From NCBI RefSeq assembly GCF_025369935.1, contig NZ_CP104467.1:5525001-5589000 (forward strand): 64,000 bases of DNA. The letters run 5' to 3'. The translations under genes were made by a program, and so were the position numbers. The stretch comes from Paenibacillus andongensis. GTDB taxonomy: Bacteria; Bacillota; Bacilli; Paenibacillales; NBRC-103111. The notes beneath the pieces are model-generated. The model worked only from the letters and a program-made list of their open reading frames with translations. It was not told the origin of the DNA and ran no database searches. This document shows positions 16,572 to 25,455 of this stretch, piece after piece. Each line of letters starts with the position of its first letter. Within the stretch, counting starts at the first letter, position 1.

Positions 16572-18074
16572 TTATAATAGCGAGGTTACGAACTTCACCT
16601 CCGGAAAGCGGCTATCCGGTCCTTTCATTAAGATTCCGCCTTGATTTTTTAGATACTTATCGAAGAAATCCAGCATATAGGCATTGATAACGGAGTTCGC
16701 TCTTTCGGGCGCAATCTTTCCTGTAACACCCAGCATTTTGAAAATCGGAGAAATGGACTGTACGTCGGTAAAATTCAAATGCTCCGTATTGTCGATATAG
16801 AGGAATTGTCCCCCTGCGGCAACCGTTTCGCGCATCCGTTCAAGCTCTACCTTTTTGTCTTCCTTTACTTGATCCATCCACTCTCTTGTGTTGCCCATAC
16901 GGTTAAGCTCTGCATCCGTGTAGACACGGTTATCCTTCACCATTTTTAATCTTTCGAATTCGCTTTCCGAGTTCATGAACAAAAACGGCTTCAGCAGACC
17001 CTCTCTCTCATGCAGTCGATAAAGCCCTCCATCTAAGTCAATTCCAACCGCGATTCGCGGATCGTATGAAGCGTCATAGGCCGTCGCTCCGCCGATGGAA
17101 TGACCGAACACCCCGACATGGCTGAGATCCATCTTCCCTTTTAGATGACTTGGAATCTGCCCCGATTGGATGAGCTCGAATTGGTCGAGCGCAAACGCTA
17201 CATCGTCGGTTAAAACTTTTCCCAACTTGTCGCGATTTTCCCTTTCCGTGCGGTAATCATGGTCGGGTGAGAATAAGTCGTTGGTTGTGCTGGTCGTGAT
17301 TCGACCGTCCGGAAACTCGGTTGCAAATGTATTGTAGGTGTGGTCGATCACTGCCACGATATATCCGTGACTCGCGAGATTTTCGGCTTGCGACGTGTGG
17401 AGGAACCTGGAAGAGCCGAAGCCGGGATTCGCAAGGATCAGCGGGTAGGAAGTCTGTGCCGAAGAGACTTCGGCCCCCGAATAAGTATGACTGGATATGT
17501 ACCTCAGGTGCCCAAAAGTAAACCCGGGAAGGCCATAGTTACCGGCCATATAACGTAAAATCTGGGTATCGGGAATAAAGGGAGCGTACTTGCCGGTGCG
17601 AGCTTGAGCCGGATACCATACCTGAACCATCAATTCTCTTTTACCATCTCTAGCTTCGTCGAAAATCTCTTCCCTATTTGTATCCACGAAATGAAAAGTT
17701 TGCGTTCCTACCTTAAATTCGCCTGTCGGTTCAGGTAGTTTAAATACAGGAAAAGCAAACATGAGACCCGCTGTTACGACCAGCATTATCACTATAGCGG
17801 TATAAGCTGAACCCAACATGAATCGTGGGATTTTTTTTTGGCCGTTTTTTTTAAAACTGCTATAACCTGAAATGGCTAAAAAAATGATCGTTATGCAATA
17901 TGGGAAAAATAGCTGAACTCTGTATCCTTCCACCGTCCAATGAATGACCAGTAAAAGTGTGGCGATCCCGCTTGCAACGAATACTGGAATTCTACGCCGT
18001 CCTTTTTTTAATAGGACTGTTAATGCAAACAAGCCGATGTTTGACAAAAAAAGCAACTGTTCAAACAGCCTCAT
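16572..18074 (-). CDS. PAF-acetylhydrolase-like alpha/beta hydrolase with N-terminal membrane domain
   Basis: A 500-residue membrane-anchored hydrolase. Residues 1-115 hold four hydrophobic helices. From ~120 the protein resembles platelet-activating-factor acetylhydrolase isoform II. The nucleophile elbow is GHSIGGATAYDA (Ser near residue 325), followed by GIDLDGG (probable acid) and a C-terminal NTEHLNFTD supplying the histidine. The expected activity is hydrolysis of short acyl esters or oxidised lipids outside the membrane. The gene is monocistronic. The natural substrate is not evident. Confidence 0.87.
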   Translation of the reverse strand: MRLFEQLLFLSNIGLFALTVLLKKGRRRIPVFVASGIATLLLVIHWTVEGYRVQLFFPYCITIIFLAISGYSSFKKNGQKKIPRFMLGSAYTAIVIMLVVTAGLMFAFPVFKLPEPTGEFKVGTQTFHFVDTNREEIFDEARDGKRELMVQVWYPAQARTGKYAPFIPDTQILRYMAGNYGLPGFTFGHLRYISSHTYSGAEVSSAQTSYPLILANPGFGSSRFLHTSQAENLASHGYIVAVIDHTYNTFATEFPDGRITTSTTNDLFSPDHDYRTERENRDKLGKVLTDDVAFALDQFELIQSGQIPSHLKGKMDLSHVGVFGHSIGGATAYDASYDPRIAVGIDLDGGLYRLHEREGLLKPFLFMNSESEFERLKMVKDNRVYTDAELNRMGNTREWMDQVKEDKKVELERMRETVAAGGQFLYIDNTEHLNFTDVQSISPIFKMLGVTGKIAPERANSVINAYMLDFFDKYLKNQGGILMKGPDSRFPEVKFVTSLL

Positions 18075-18562
18075 CTCGATTCTCCTTTTTAAAAATTTCT
18101 ATTTTCGTTTGTTCCAATCTTATCCTGCCAGGCTGGCCTAAGCTATCGATTTGCCTTACATCTACCTTACAATTTTGTAAGACGCTTACTTAGCACGTAA
18201 CCATGAAGTGGTACCATTCCTGAGACTGATCTTGCAGCCCCCTTTTCTTGTCCATGTAAACTGCCCGTCCCTCGGTTGAGCGACCGACCACTTATCATTC
18301 CTTATGGCAGCGTAGGGCTCTTTAATGAGTATGACTATACGAACGGTCATTTCGCTAAGAGTGTTCAATAGTAATTGGAAAAATCAAGCATTAGACTGAA
18401 CCAAAAAACAGAAACAACGGCAGCCATGGACGAGTAAATAATGTCCTAGACTACCGCTGTTTTATTGAACTTCCGTTAGCATAAATATCCAACGAAAACG
18501 GTCTCAGTAGGAAAAGACGATCCACTAATTAAAAACTCCGATGGATATCTCTCTCCTCCATT
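18075..18562. other. Intergenic region with a palindromic repeat, otherwise unassigned
   Basis: A 60-codon frame on the - strand (18186-18368) has no ribosome site and no family I recognise, so I do not call it a gene. A 14 bp palindrome TTACAATTTTGTAA lies near 18168. Palindromic repeat copy 2 occupies 18401-18471. Confidence 0.5.
18401..18471. repeat. 72 bp palindromic repeat, copy 2
   Basis: The counterpart of 15549-15620 with six differences, one of them a 1 bp deletion in the loop. Two arm changes break pairs (ACAACGGCAG / CTACCGCTGT), so this copy forms a weaker hairpin. Confidence 0.75.
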
Positions 18563-19036
18563 CTAAAATTTGGCCTGACTGAAATTAAGACTGAAAGTCT
18601 CTTCTAATTTCTGCTTAATGTCCAAAGGAACCATGCCTGGAATAGACCTTTGTGTCATTTCGGTAGATTTTGATTGATTTCCCTCTTTGGTCTCATGGGA
18701 TTCGAGTGCTTTCCATATTTTTGAAAAGTCATTTGTATTTACATTTACAATCACTTTTCGTTCATCTTCGTTCCATTGAATATCTCCTGCAAAAATTTCA
18801 CAAAAAGACCTTAGTGGGATATAAACCTCATCGTTTATCAAAATCGGAGTATCATCTAGTATCGCTATAGTAATAAATGGATCAGCATCTTTTTGTGGCA
18901 TGTAAAAGAGTGGGATCTGATTTGCATCAACTAAAAAAGATAAACCAAAGGTTCTCGTATTTCGATCAATAATTCTCGTAGTCTGGTCCTTAGGATTCCA
19001 ATCGACTTCAAATCCTAAAAAGTTGCTTTTTGAATA
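18563..19036 (-). pseudogene. 5'-truncated copper-amine-oxidase-like 'stalk' domain protein
   Basis: The frame is open from 19036 and reads FLGFEVDWNPKDQTTRIID, then IPLRSFCEIFAGDIQWNED and KVIVNV. These are the strands of the copper amine oxidase N-terminal-like (stalk) domain common on Paenibacillus surface proteins. Homology begins immediately after the TAA of the dienelactone hydrolase fragment, in the same frame, with no start codon, ribosome site or signal peptide. The first available ATG (18901) falls in mid-domain. The gene has lost its 5' part; residues after the stalk domain form a short polar tail. Confidence 0.7.
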
Positions 19037-19528
19037 TTAATCCCTCCCCCCTCGAGCTCCGTTATCTAAAGTCGAAATTAACTCATCAACATTAAATGAT
19101 GTTTCTTCTTGCGGAAAGAACAACAATGTAGGGCATTGAGGTGATATATCCATAAAATTTCTGATACGAGAACCATAATATCCAATTATCCCATCAACAA
19201 GTTGTTCTTCACTACACAGCCAAGCAACGGTTGCTCCTACGCTGAATCCAACAACAAATATTTTTTTATATTCATCCTTAATATCCATTATTGAATTTTT
19301 AATTGTAATTAAAGCATTTGTAAACCCTATGTTCTTCATAAGATTGGAGTAAGCATCTTCTTCTTGAGAATAATCAAAAGGCATTTCTTTATCTAACAAA
19401 TTAGGACAAAAGACATCAAAGTCATATTCAGATAATGATTGACAAATAAATTTCATATGTTGATTGATTCCATAAATTTCGTGAACAACGATAATTGCAG
19501 TATCAGAATCTTTTTGTATGCTAAACAC
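19037..19528 (-). pseudogene. Dienelactone hydrolase family protein, C-terminally truncated
   Basis: A 163-residue fragment of the ~200-residue DLH family of alpha/beta hydrolases. The start is GTG with GGAGG 7 nt upstream. It carries VHEIYGINQHMKFIC and the nucleophile elbow VVGFSVGATVAWLCS, with Ser where classical DLH has Cys. GIIGYYGSRIRNF and CPTLLFFPQEETSFNVDE follow. After LISTLD the sequence turns into GARGGRD and stops. The ~40 residues that normally carry the catalytic histidine (GxHGF region) are absent. The break is shared with the following stalk-domain relic. Confidence 0.7.
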
Positions 19529-19781
19529 TTTGTTTCCTCCAATCTTTTTCCGTTTTGCATCATTATACGGTCCGTTAGCTTAGTCTCGTCGTTTCGCCCT
19601 GGTTCGCAGATTTAACCACCTATTTGTCTTCCATAACTCACCTCAACATCCCTTACACTATATAGACGCAAAATCTAATTAAAACCAGTCAAACCATCAG
19701 TATTTTTTATTTCTGTATGTAAAAGAAGTTATCCTTTATTTAATATGTTTTCAAACTATTCTGCCAGTTTAGCTGAAGGGA
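19529..19781. other. Intergenic, nothing recognised
   Basis: AT-rich sequence upstream of the dienelactone hydrolase fragment. I see no gene or convincing terminator in it. Confidence 0.4.
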
Positions 19782-19922
19782 ACGAGTGAAAGAAAACAAG
19801 CGATGGAGCTTATTAGTGCGAAGATCAATGATTTTGACAGTAAACCCAGCCGAGTTGCGCTTGAACATCAACTCATAATCAGGGAAAGCTGCCAGGAAAA
19901 TCAATTATTAGCTCCCACCTAG
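19782..19922 (+). pseudogene. 3' remnant of a LacI-family regulator
   Basis: After an in-frame TAG the + strand reads AMELISAKINDFDSKPS, then RVALEHQLIIRESC and a short tail before TAG at 19920. This ending, with a small helix followed by a strand and (L/I)-I-x-R-x-SC, is the usual C-terminus of LacI/PurR-type repressors. The DNA-binding and sugar-binding parts are missing. The identification rests on about 30 residues and is moderate. Confidence 0.5.
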
Positions 19923-19932
19923 AAGCCTTTTT

Positions 19933-21318
19933 TTATCCTTTTGTGCGGCCAATAAATGCGAACGAGAGTAAGCTGCCACCGAACAAGATAGCGGTTGTAA
20001 CAACTAACGACATATGCATTCCGGCTATAAAAGATTCGCTGCCACTTAGAATCGAGCCGAGGATGGCAACGCCAAGCGTCGCGCCAAGCTGTCTGCTTGA
20101 ATTAAGCGCTCCTGAAGCAGCACCGGTCTGTTCTTTAGGGACAGATGAGATAACGGCTGTCATCAACGATGGAATCGTAAAGGACACTCCGAAACCGATC
20201 AGGAGCAAACCAATCAGAGTAAGAGCATAACTCGTATTCACATCCACCCATATTTGCAGCAGTGTACCCAGAGCCCCAAGGCTAAACCCAATCGTCATCG
20301 GTATTCTTGCTCCGATTCGCCCCACGATTCGACCGGTAAAAATCGGATTGAAGGCCATTGGAATCATCATCGGAAGGAGCGCGAGTCCTGCCATATGGGC
20401 CGATAATCCGCGTAACTGTTGGAAGAATAATGGCAGTATGAACAAAATTCCCGACATGCCGATATTAATTGCCATCCCGGTAATCATTCCCACCGATACG
20501 GTGGAATTTCTGAATAGCTGCAGCGGTAGCAGCGGTGTCTTGCCTTTCGCTTCCACCATCAAGAATACGATGGCGCACAGCAGTGCCAGACTAAATGCCC
20601 CCAAAATAATCGCGGAGTTCCATCCGTATGACTCCCCCTCCATGAGAGCGAAGGACAATACGACAATGGCGGCTATGGCCGAGACTTGGCCTGCTAAGTC
20701 AAAGCTTTGCTGCGGATTACGGTTTGTTTCGTTGACGAACTGCGAAGTCAGGATCAAACTAATGACAGCAAGCGGCACATTGAGAAGAAAAATGCTGCGC
20801 CAACCAAGTGAGTCGACCAATAGTCCACCGATGACAGGTCCTGCGGCCATCGCTATTCCCGTAACCGCTGCCCATATGCCAAGAGCCCGAGCACGTTGAG
20901 CCGGCTCAGGGAAAGTATGGGCAAAGAGGGTGAGCGAAGCTGGCAACAGGGCTGCACCTCCCACACCGAGTATAGCGCGCAAGCTGATAAGTGCACCAAG
21001 AGACGGAACAACTGCTGAAATGGCTGATGCGGCGAGAAATAGCGCCAGACCGCCGATATAGACTCGTTTAGCCCCCAGCTTGTCGGCAATCGCCCCCATC
21101 GACAGCAGCAAGCCGGCGAAAACGATCGTGTAGGCGTTGACCACCCATTGAAGACCAGCTATCCCTCCCCCAAAATCGGCGCGAATAGCAGGTAATGCGA
21201 CACTTACCACTGTCATATCCAAGAGTACCATAAAGTATCCTAGAGAAAGTCCAAGAAGAAGTAGCGCATTTACCCGCTTACTGGTACTTTTGGACTGTAT
21301 TTGCATCACTTTTTCCAA
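19933..21318 (-). CDS. DHA2-family MFS multidrug exporter
   Basis: A 461-residue exporter with about 14 transmembrane helices. Helix 1 carries DMTVVSVALPAI, the motif A loop is GAIADKLGAKRVYIGG, and motif C is AVTGIAMAAGPVIGGLLVDSLGWR. I place the start at a TTG (21318) that has AAAGGAG exactly 8 nt upstream. The in-frame ATG at 21336 overlaps that ribosome site and has none of its own. It is divergent from the MmyB-type regulator at 21466, a common pairing for inducible efflux. The substrate is unknown. Confidence 0.9.
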   Translation of the reverse strand: MEKVMQIQSKSTSKRVNALLLLGLSLGYFMVLLDMTVVSVALPAIRADFGGGIAGLQWVVNAYTIVFAGLLLSMGAIADKLGAKRVYIGGLALFLAASAISAVVPSLGALISLRAILGVGGAALLPASLTLFAHTFPEPAQRARALGIWAAVTGIAMAAGPVIGGLLVDSLGWRSIFLLNVPLAVISLILTSQFVNETNRNPQQSFDLAGQVSAIAAIVVLSFALMEGESYGWNSAIILGAFSLALLCAIVFLMVEAKGKTPLLPLQLFRNSTVSVGMITGMAINIGMSGILFILPLFFQQLRGLSAHMAGLALLPMMIPMAFNPIFTGRIVGRIGARIPMTIGFSLGALGTLLQIWVDVNTSYALTLIGLLLIGFGVSFTIPSLMTAVISSVPKEQTGAASGALNSSRQLGATLGVAILGSILSGSESFIAGMHMSLVVTTAILFGGSLLSFAFIGRTKG

Positions 21319-21465
21319 AATTAATTCTCCTTTCATTACAAGATTGAATTACTCACTATTTCCTTCATTAGTGTAAAATAAATTATATACTAGAACGAGA
21401 TGATGGTTTATCCTAGGAGTTTTTCTCCTATGATGAGAATCCGACAAGGGGGCAGGTGTGAAACA

Positions 21466-22305
21466 ATGGAACAATCAGCCAATGTACGATTACATGAGCT
21501 GGCTCAGTTTTTGCAGACGCGGCGTGCCCGTATTTCACCCGAACAGGCCGGCTTGCCTAATAGAGGTCGGCGGCGAACGCCAGGACTTCGGCGCGGGGAA
21601 GTAGCGTTGCTCTCCGGCATCAGCGTGGACTGGTATACGTGGCTTGAGCAAGCGCGAAACATTCAGGTATCCACTCAAGTGCTGGAGAATATTGTGCGGG
21701 CTCTCCAACTTGATCCAAATGAGCGAAAACATTTATTTCTGCTGGCCCTCCAGCAACTGCCTCCCGATCTGATACCGGCCGAAAGTGTCATTAGCCCGAA
21801 GTTGCAGAGCTTCCTTGATCTGCAGGGGACAAGTCCGGCCATCGTTACTGATCAGCGCCTGAATATTGTTGCATGGAACAAGGTTACAAGCATAATTTAC
21901 GGGAATTATGAGGTGATGTCGACGCGCGAACGAAATTCCGTCTGGCGGACGTTCACATCACCGTATGTCCGGCAGTTGCTTCAGGAAACATGGGAAACAC
22001 ATGCGCGACACCGGTTAGCTCAGTTTCGCGCTAACTACGGGAAATTTGCGGGTGATCCTTGGTGGATGGAGCTTATCGATGAATTGAATCAAGCAAGCGA
22101 GGAATTCAGGACATGGTGGCCAGAGCACGATGTTCTGAACGGTCCTGAAGGAAAGAAAATCAATTATCATCCAACGGTCGGACTGCTCGTATTCGATCAA
22201 ATTTCATTCCTTGTATCGGATGCTCCCCACCTTACGGTCACGATCAATATACCGTCAAACGATGACGATACGATCTCCAAGCTGAACAAGCTTCTATTAG
22301 AGTAA
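21466..22305 (+). CDS. XRE-family regulator with MmyB-like ligand-binding domain
   Basis: A 279-residue transcription factor. An HTH_31-type helix-turn-helix lies at residues ~8-75 (GLRRGEVALLSGISVDWYTWLEQ) and a PAS-like MmyB ligand-binding domain at ~105-270 (TDQRLNIVAWN, YVRQLLQETWETHARHRLAQFRANYG). Upstream in-frame ATGs at 21400 and 21430 lack a ribosome site. The ATG at 21466 has AGGTG 7 nt upstream. It is divergent from the DHA2 exporter and probably controls that gene. MmyB-domain regulators bind small lipid-like ligands; which one here is unknown. Confidence 0.88.
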   Translation: MEQSANVRLHELAQFLQTRRARISPEQAGLPNRGRRRTPGLRRGEVALLSGISVDWYTWLEQARNIQVSTQVLENIVRALQLDPNERKHLFLLALQQLPPDLIPAESVISPKLQSFLDLQGTSPAIVTDQRLNIVAWNKVTSIIYGNYEVMSTRERNSVWRTFTSPYVRQLLQETWETHARHRLAQFRANYGKFAGDPWWMELIDELNQASEEFRTWWPEHDVLNGPEGKKINYHPTVGLLVFDQISFLVSDAPHLTVTINIPSNDDDTISKLNKLLLE

Positions 22306-22410
22306 TTGTAAAAAAAGAATCAGCTCGATCAAAATGGTCGGGCATATGGTTGATTACCCTCATAAAGATACGTATAAAAGCTAGATGTGATATTCCAAAA
22401 TTAAATGGAA

Positions 22411-22441
22411 AACGGAGCCCGCAAACCCGCGTGGCTCCGTT
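22411..22441 (+). terminator. Terminator of the MmyB-type regulator
   Basis: A perfect 9 bp stem AACGGAGCC / GGCTCCGTT with a 13 nt loop, followed by ATTGTT. Confidence 0.7.
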
Positions 22442-22599
22442 ATTGTTATGTTCCATAATAAATTAGAATTTTAAGTGCATCGCGGTGGTAATCGTGTTTT
22501 TTTACAGAATTCGTTAGAAAAAATTCGCACCTTCGACCGCTCGCCTTCCAAGGAGCATTTTCTTCCGCGAGATTCGGTCGATGCATACTCCGATATGAG

Positions 22600-22762
22600 T
22601 GCTGTTTTGGATTTCATCGTACGGTAAGCAAGCAAAATATTTTCACTGGATGTGACGATTTCATAAAGGTGTGAAAAAGCTTCCTTTGATTGCCGATTCT
22701 TCGTACAAATCCGTGAACGATGTTGTCATGCTCTAATACTCCCAATTTCGTAAAGCTTGCAC
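22600..22762 (-). pseudogene. Group II intron reverse transcriptase/maturase N-terminal relic
   Basis: From a GTG at 22762, with AAGGAGGGG 7 nt upstream, the - strand reads QALRNWEY, a TAG stop, then SMTTSFTDLYEESAIKGS. After a frameshift it continues LYEIVTSSENILLAYRTMKS and decays. These pieces match, in order, the start of group II intron-encoded LtrA-type proteins. The premature stop, the frameshift and the loss of every catalytic block after ~60 residues make it a dead fragment. The frame stays open to ~22510 without recognisable similarity. No intron RNA domain V was found. Confidence 0.65.
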
Positions 22763-22799
22763 TGTGGTACCCCTCCTTGAAAAAGCGATGTTCCGAAAA

Positions 22800-22832
22800 A
22801 ATCCCCTCCGGTCACGCCGACCGAAGAGGATT
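22800..22832 (-). terminator. Terminator of the SLH lipoprotein gene
   Basis: The 14 bp arms AATCCTCTTCGGTC / GACCGGAGGGGATT are read on the - strand, where both irregular pairs are G-U. A T-run follows. It is 12 bp past the stop. Confidence 0.88.
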
Positions 22833-22843
22833 CTCTGTTTTTA

Positions 22844-25063
22844 TTAATTGATGAACTGCAGATACTGCATCATCCGTTTTAGCATCGAAGCGCTTTGCGC
22901 GCGAGTGGCATTTTCTTTAGCCGCAAAGGTCGTATCCGACGTGCCTTGAATAATGTTAGCTGCCAGTGCTCGCGCAGCTGCATCTCTTGCCCAACCGGCG
23001 ATCGTAGTTTGATCGTTGAATTTATTGAGTACATTCGTATTTGCTTGCGCATCCTTGCCGACAAACTTGAGCGCTCTTTGAATCATCACGACCATTTGCT
23101 CGCGGGTAATGTTGGCATTCGGCTTGAACGTTCCATCTTCAAAACCTGTGATGAACCCTGCTTTTTGCGCGGTTCCTACGGCATTTGCGAACCAATCCGT
23201 TGCTTTTACATCAGTAAAAGAGGGTGTTCCCTTTTCTTCCACAAGACCAAGTGCACGGACGAGCAACGAGGAAAACTCAGCGCGTGTGATTTGGCTGTCC
23301 GGTGCAAAAGTACTCGCAGTGACACCATCAACTACGAGCTTGTTGGCAAGCAGCTCTACGTCTGCCTTTGCCCAGTGGCCTTGCAGGTCCGTAAAGGTTT
23401 TGTTTGATTGAATCGCAGTGTACACACTGTTATGCGGCGAATGAATCGTTACTTCTGTCGAGTCGCCATTCGTTGTGAAGATCGATGGGATGAAGTGCAT
23501 CTTGCCGTTCTCATCTACCCACACCGCAGTAGACTTATTGAAATCTGCAGAAGTTGTTAACGACAACGTACGAGCTACGTATTCTCCTTTGAAATCCGTT
23601 ACTTCTTGAACTCCGTAAGTTACTGTAAAGTCAACTGCGCTTGTGACAAGCTGAGTGGATCCTTGCTTTTGAGCTGTGGCTTTTACATCATCGTTGGATT
23701 TGCTCGATAATTTAGTAATCGTCACCGTGACGGTTGCATCCTTCGGTAAATTCTTGATGACACTTACAGGGAGACTGTAGCTGGCTCCATCCACTTTTAT
23801 TTGTGCAACAGCGTTTGGATTGCTGCTTGCGATATTTAATAGGGCTTTCGTCGGGATATCTACCTTAACGATTGGATCAGAGTTGCTTATTCCTAATGTA
23901 ATCAAGTCTTTTTGACCAAAAGCGTTCGTTAATTTGTCGGCATCGACGGATACTTTTGTAACCGATTGGCCATCTGCAGATGTTTCGCGTGTAACTTTCG
24001 TATCGACATCAGCGCCATCAATTTTGATTGTTGTCGTTGGCGTTGACGACGATGGGCCGCCGCCTGTAGGTGCGGAATCCGCTTGCTTAACAGTAAGGTT
24101 AAACGGTTTATTTTCGAATGATCCGGTTTTGTAAACCCTTGCGGTCACAGTTACATTCGCGTCACTGCTGCTTGGACGATTTACGGCTCCCGTAGTTGAG
24201 ATAACAGATGGATTGCTGCTTGTCCATGTAATGGACGTACCGCTCAGTCCCGTTGTCGGCAATGTTAGATTATTAGTTACATTGTTGGCAGTGTTTCCGG
24301 GAGCATAGCCGATTTCGAGGTCATCTTTATCAGCTGCGACTGCTTGCGCTGAGGCGTAATCGTATATAAAATTGGAACCCGAAAATAATTGCAGCGGAAT
24401 TGAAGAAATATCGGTCGTATCGGATTTAATGAGGAAAGTTACAAGACCGTGCTCTGTATAACTGGAAAACCCTTCAGTTACTGTATCTATCCGTGTGTAG
24501 CCAGGACCAAAAGGTATACTTTGATTAACGTCTGAAGGATCCGTATTAAAGAACATTTCATCCGAATTGGAATGGGCAAATACTTCCGTTCGTCCGGTTT
24601 CAAGGAGATTCCCGGTGGAGCCGTATACCGCAAATGTTACATTAACAAAGCCCTTGTGCTCGGTATTTATGGCAGGCTTCCCTTGCATAACTGCATAAGA
24701 AGCAGGCTCTAATGGTTTTGTCTCACTTAGATTACTGAATGATACACTGTTAGGAGCAAGGAGACCATAGTTATACTTAGGCACCCAACTTGTATTTCCG
24801 TCACTAACATAGAAGCCGACCATAGTTTTGTTAGCATCCGGTATGAGGGATAGGTTCTCCGTTCCCGGCCCAACACTAGAAAATGAAGGCGGCGTTCTAT
24901 CAGAATAACGAATATAGACTTGTTCATTCACACTTAGAGACGGAGAAATGTTGAAACTCATTGGATTCGGGTATCCGCCGGTCGGAGCCACACACCCACT
25001 CAACAGCATAAAAACAAAAGCTAAAACCGCTAACCAACCAAACCTATTTGTAAAACTTTTCAT
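22844..25063 (-). CDS. SLH-domain lipoprotein with bacterial Ig-like domain
   Basis: A 739-residue secreted wall-associated protein. A lipoprotein signal peptide ends in LLSGC (Cys near residue 24). Residues ~30-235 form a DUF4397-like/beta-rich region of unknown role. Residues ~245-335 form an atrophied bacterial Ig-like domain ([17 protein letters not shown]). A Ser/Thr linker and a beta region follow to ~560. Three S-layer homology repeats end the protein ([52 protein letters not shown]) and should bind pyruvylated secondary wall polymer. Having both a lipid anchor and SLH repeats would tie membrane to wall polymer. It is monocistronic with its own terminator. Confidence 0.9.
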   Translation of the reverse strand: MKSFTNRFGWLAVLAFVFMLLSGCVAPTGGYPNPMSFNISPSLSVNEQVYIRYSDRTPPSFSSVGPGTENLSLIPDANKTMVGFYVSDGNTSWVPKYNYGLLAPNSVSFSNLSETKPLEPASYAVMQGKPAINTEHKGFVNVTFAVYGSTGNLLETGRTEVFAHSNSDEMFFNTDPSDVNQSIPFGPGYTRIDTVTEGFSSYTEHGLVTFLIKSDTTDISSIPLQLFSGSNFIYDYASAQAVAADKDDLEIGYAPGNTANNVTNNLTLPTTGLSGTSITWTSSNPSVISTTGAVNRPSSSDANVTVTARVYKTGSFENKPFNLTVKQADSAPTGGGPSSSTPTTTIKIDGADVDTKVTRETSADGQSVTKVSVDADKLTNAFGQKDLITLGISNSDPIVKVDIPTKALLNIASSNPNAVAQIKVDGASYSLPVSVIKNLPKDATVTVTITKLSSKSNDDVKATAQKQGSTQLVTSAVDFTVTYGVQEVTDFKGEYVARTLSLTTSADFNKSTAVWVDENGKMHFIPSIFTTNGDSTEVTIHSPHNSVYTAIQSNKTFTDLQGHWAKADVELLANKLVVDGVTASTFAPDSQITRAEFSSLLVRALGLVEEKGTPSFTDVKATDWFANAVGTAQKAGFITGFEDGTFKPNANITREQMVVMIQRALKFVGKDAQANTNVLNKFNDQTTIAGWARDAAARALAANIIQGTSDTTFAAKENATRAQSASMLKRMMQYLQFIN

Positions 25064-25455
25064 AATTCACTTCCTTAGTCGATTATATTTGTTCTGTTAA
25101 GGCAGATAAAACTAGATCAATAGACCTACCCATCAATAGGATTATAAATCCTCCAAGCCCAAATTGATACAGATAAAGATAAAAAAATGTGGAATAATGT
25201 CGAAGATTCATAGAGTTGAACATATTATTCCTTCAACGTTTACCGTTTTCCAAATTCGGTCTGCCATCGTCAAGCACCTTTCATACTTAAACGGTTCACC
25301 GAAACTTGATGAAAAAAAAGAAGCATCAAGAACATTCAATTGTTCTTCGATGCTTCTGAAAATTTTAACTATGTGCTCACTTATGATACGGTTCGCCGCG
25401 AATAATCTTCAACTATCCTGCCCGTCCCTCAATTCACGGGAGTTACAAATGAAAG
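25064..25455. other. Intergenic, contains one terminator
   Basis: I see no gene. The region carries the leader of the SLH gene and, at 25312-25355, the terminator of the upstream glycosyl hydrolase. Confidence 0.5.
25312..25355 (-). terminator. Terminator of the glycosyl hydrolase gene
   Basis: The - strand arms AAGCATCGAAGAAC / GTTCTTGATGCTT (one bulge) are followed by eight T. It lies about 100 bp after the stop at 25456. Confidence 0.85.

Noticed and set aside
18186-18368. 60-codon ORF on the - strand
   Set aside because: No ribosome site, no recognised family in any frame, lies next to a repeat element; kept only as unassigned intergenic sequence.
18255-25425. 13 bp GAGGGACGGGCAG shared (on the - strand) near 18268 and 25425
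   Set aside because: Short match with different flanks; expected by chance in a window of this size.
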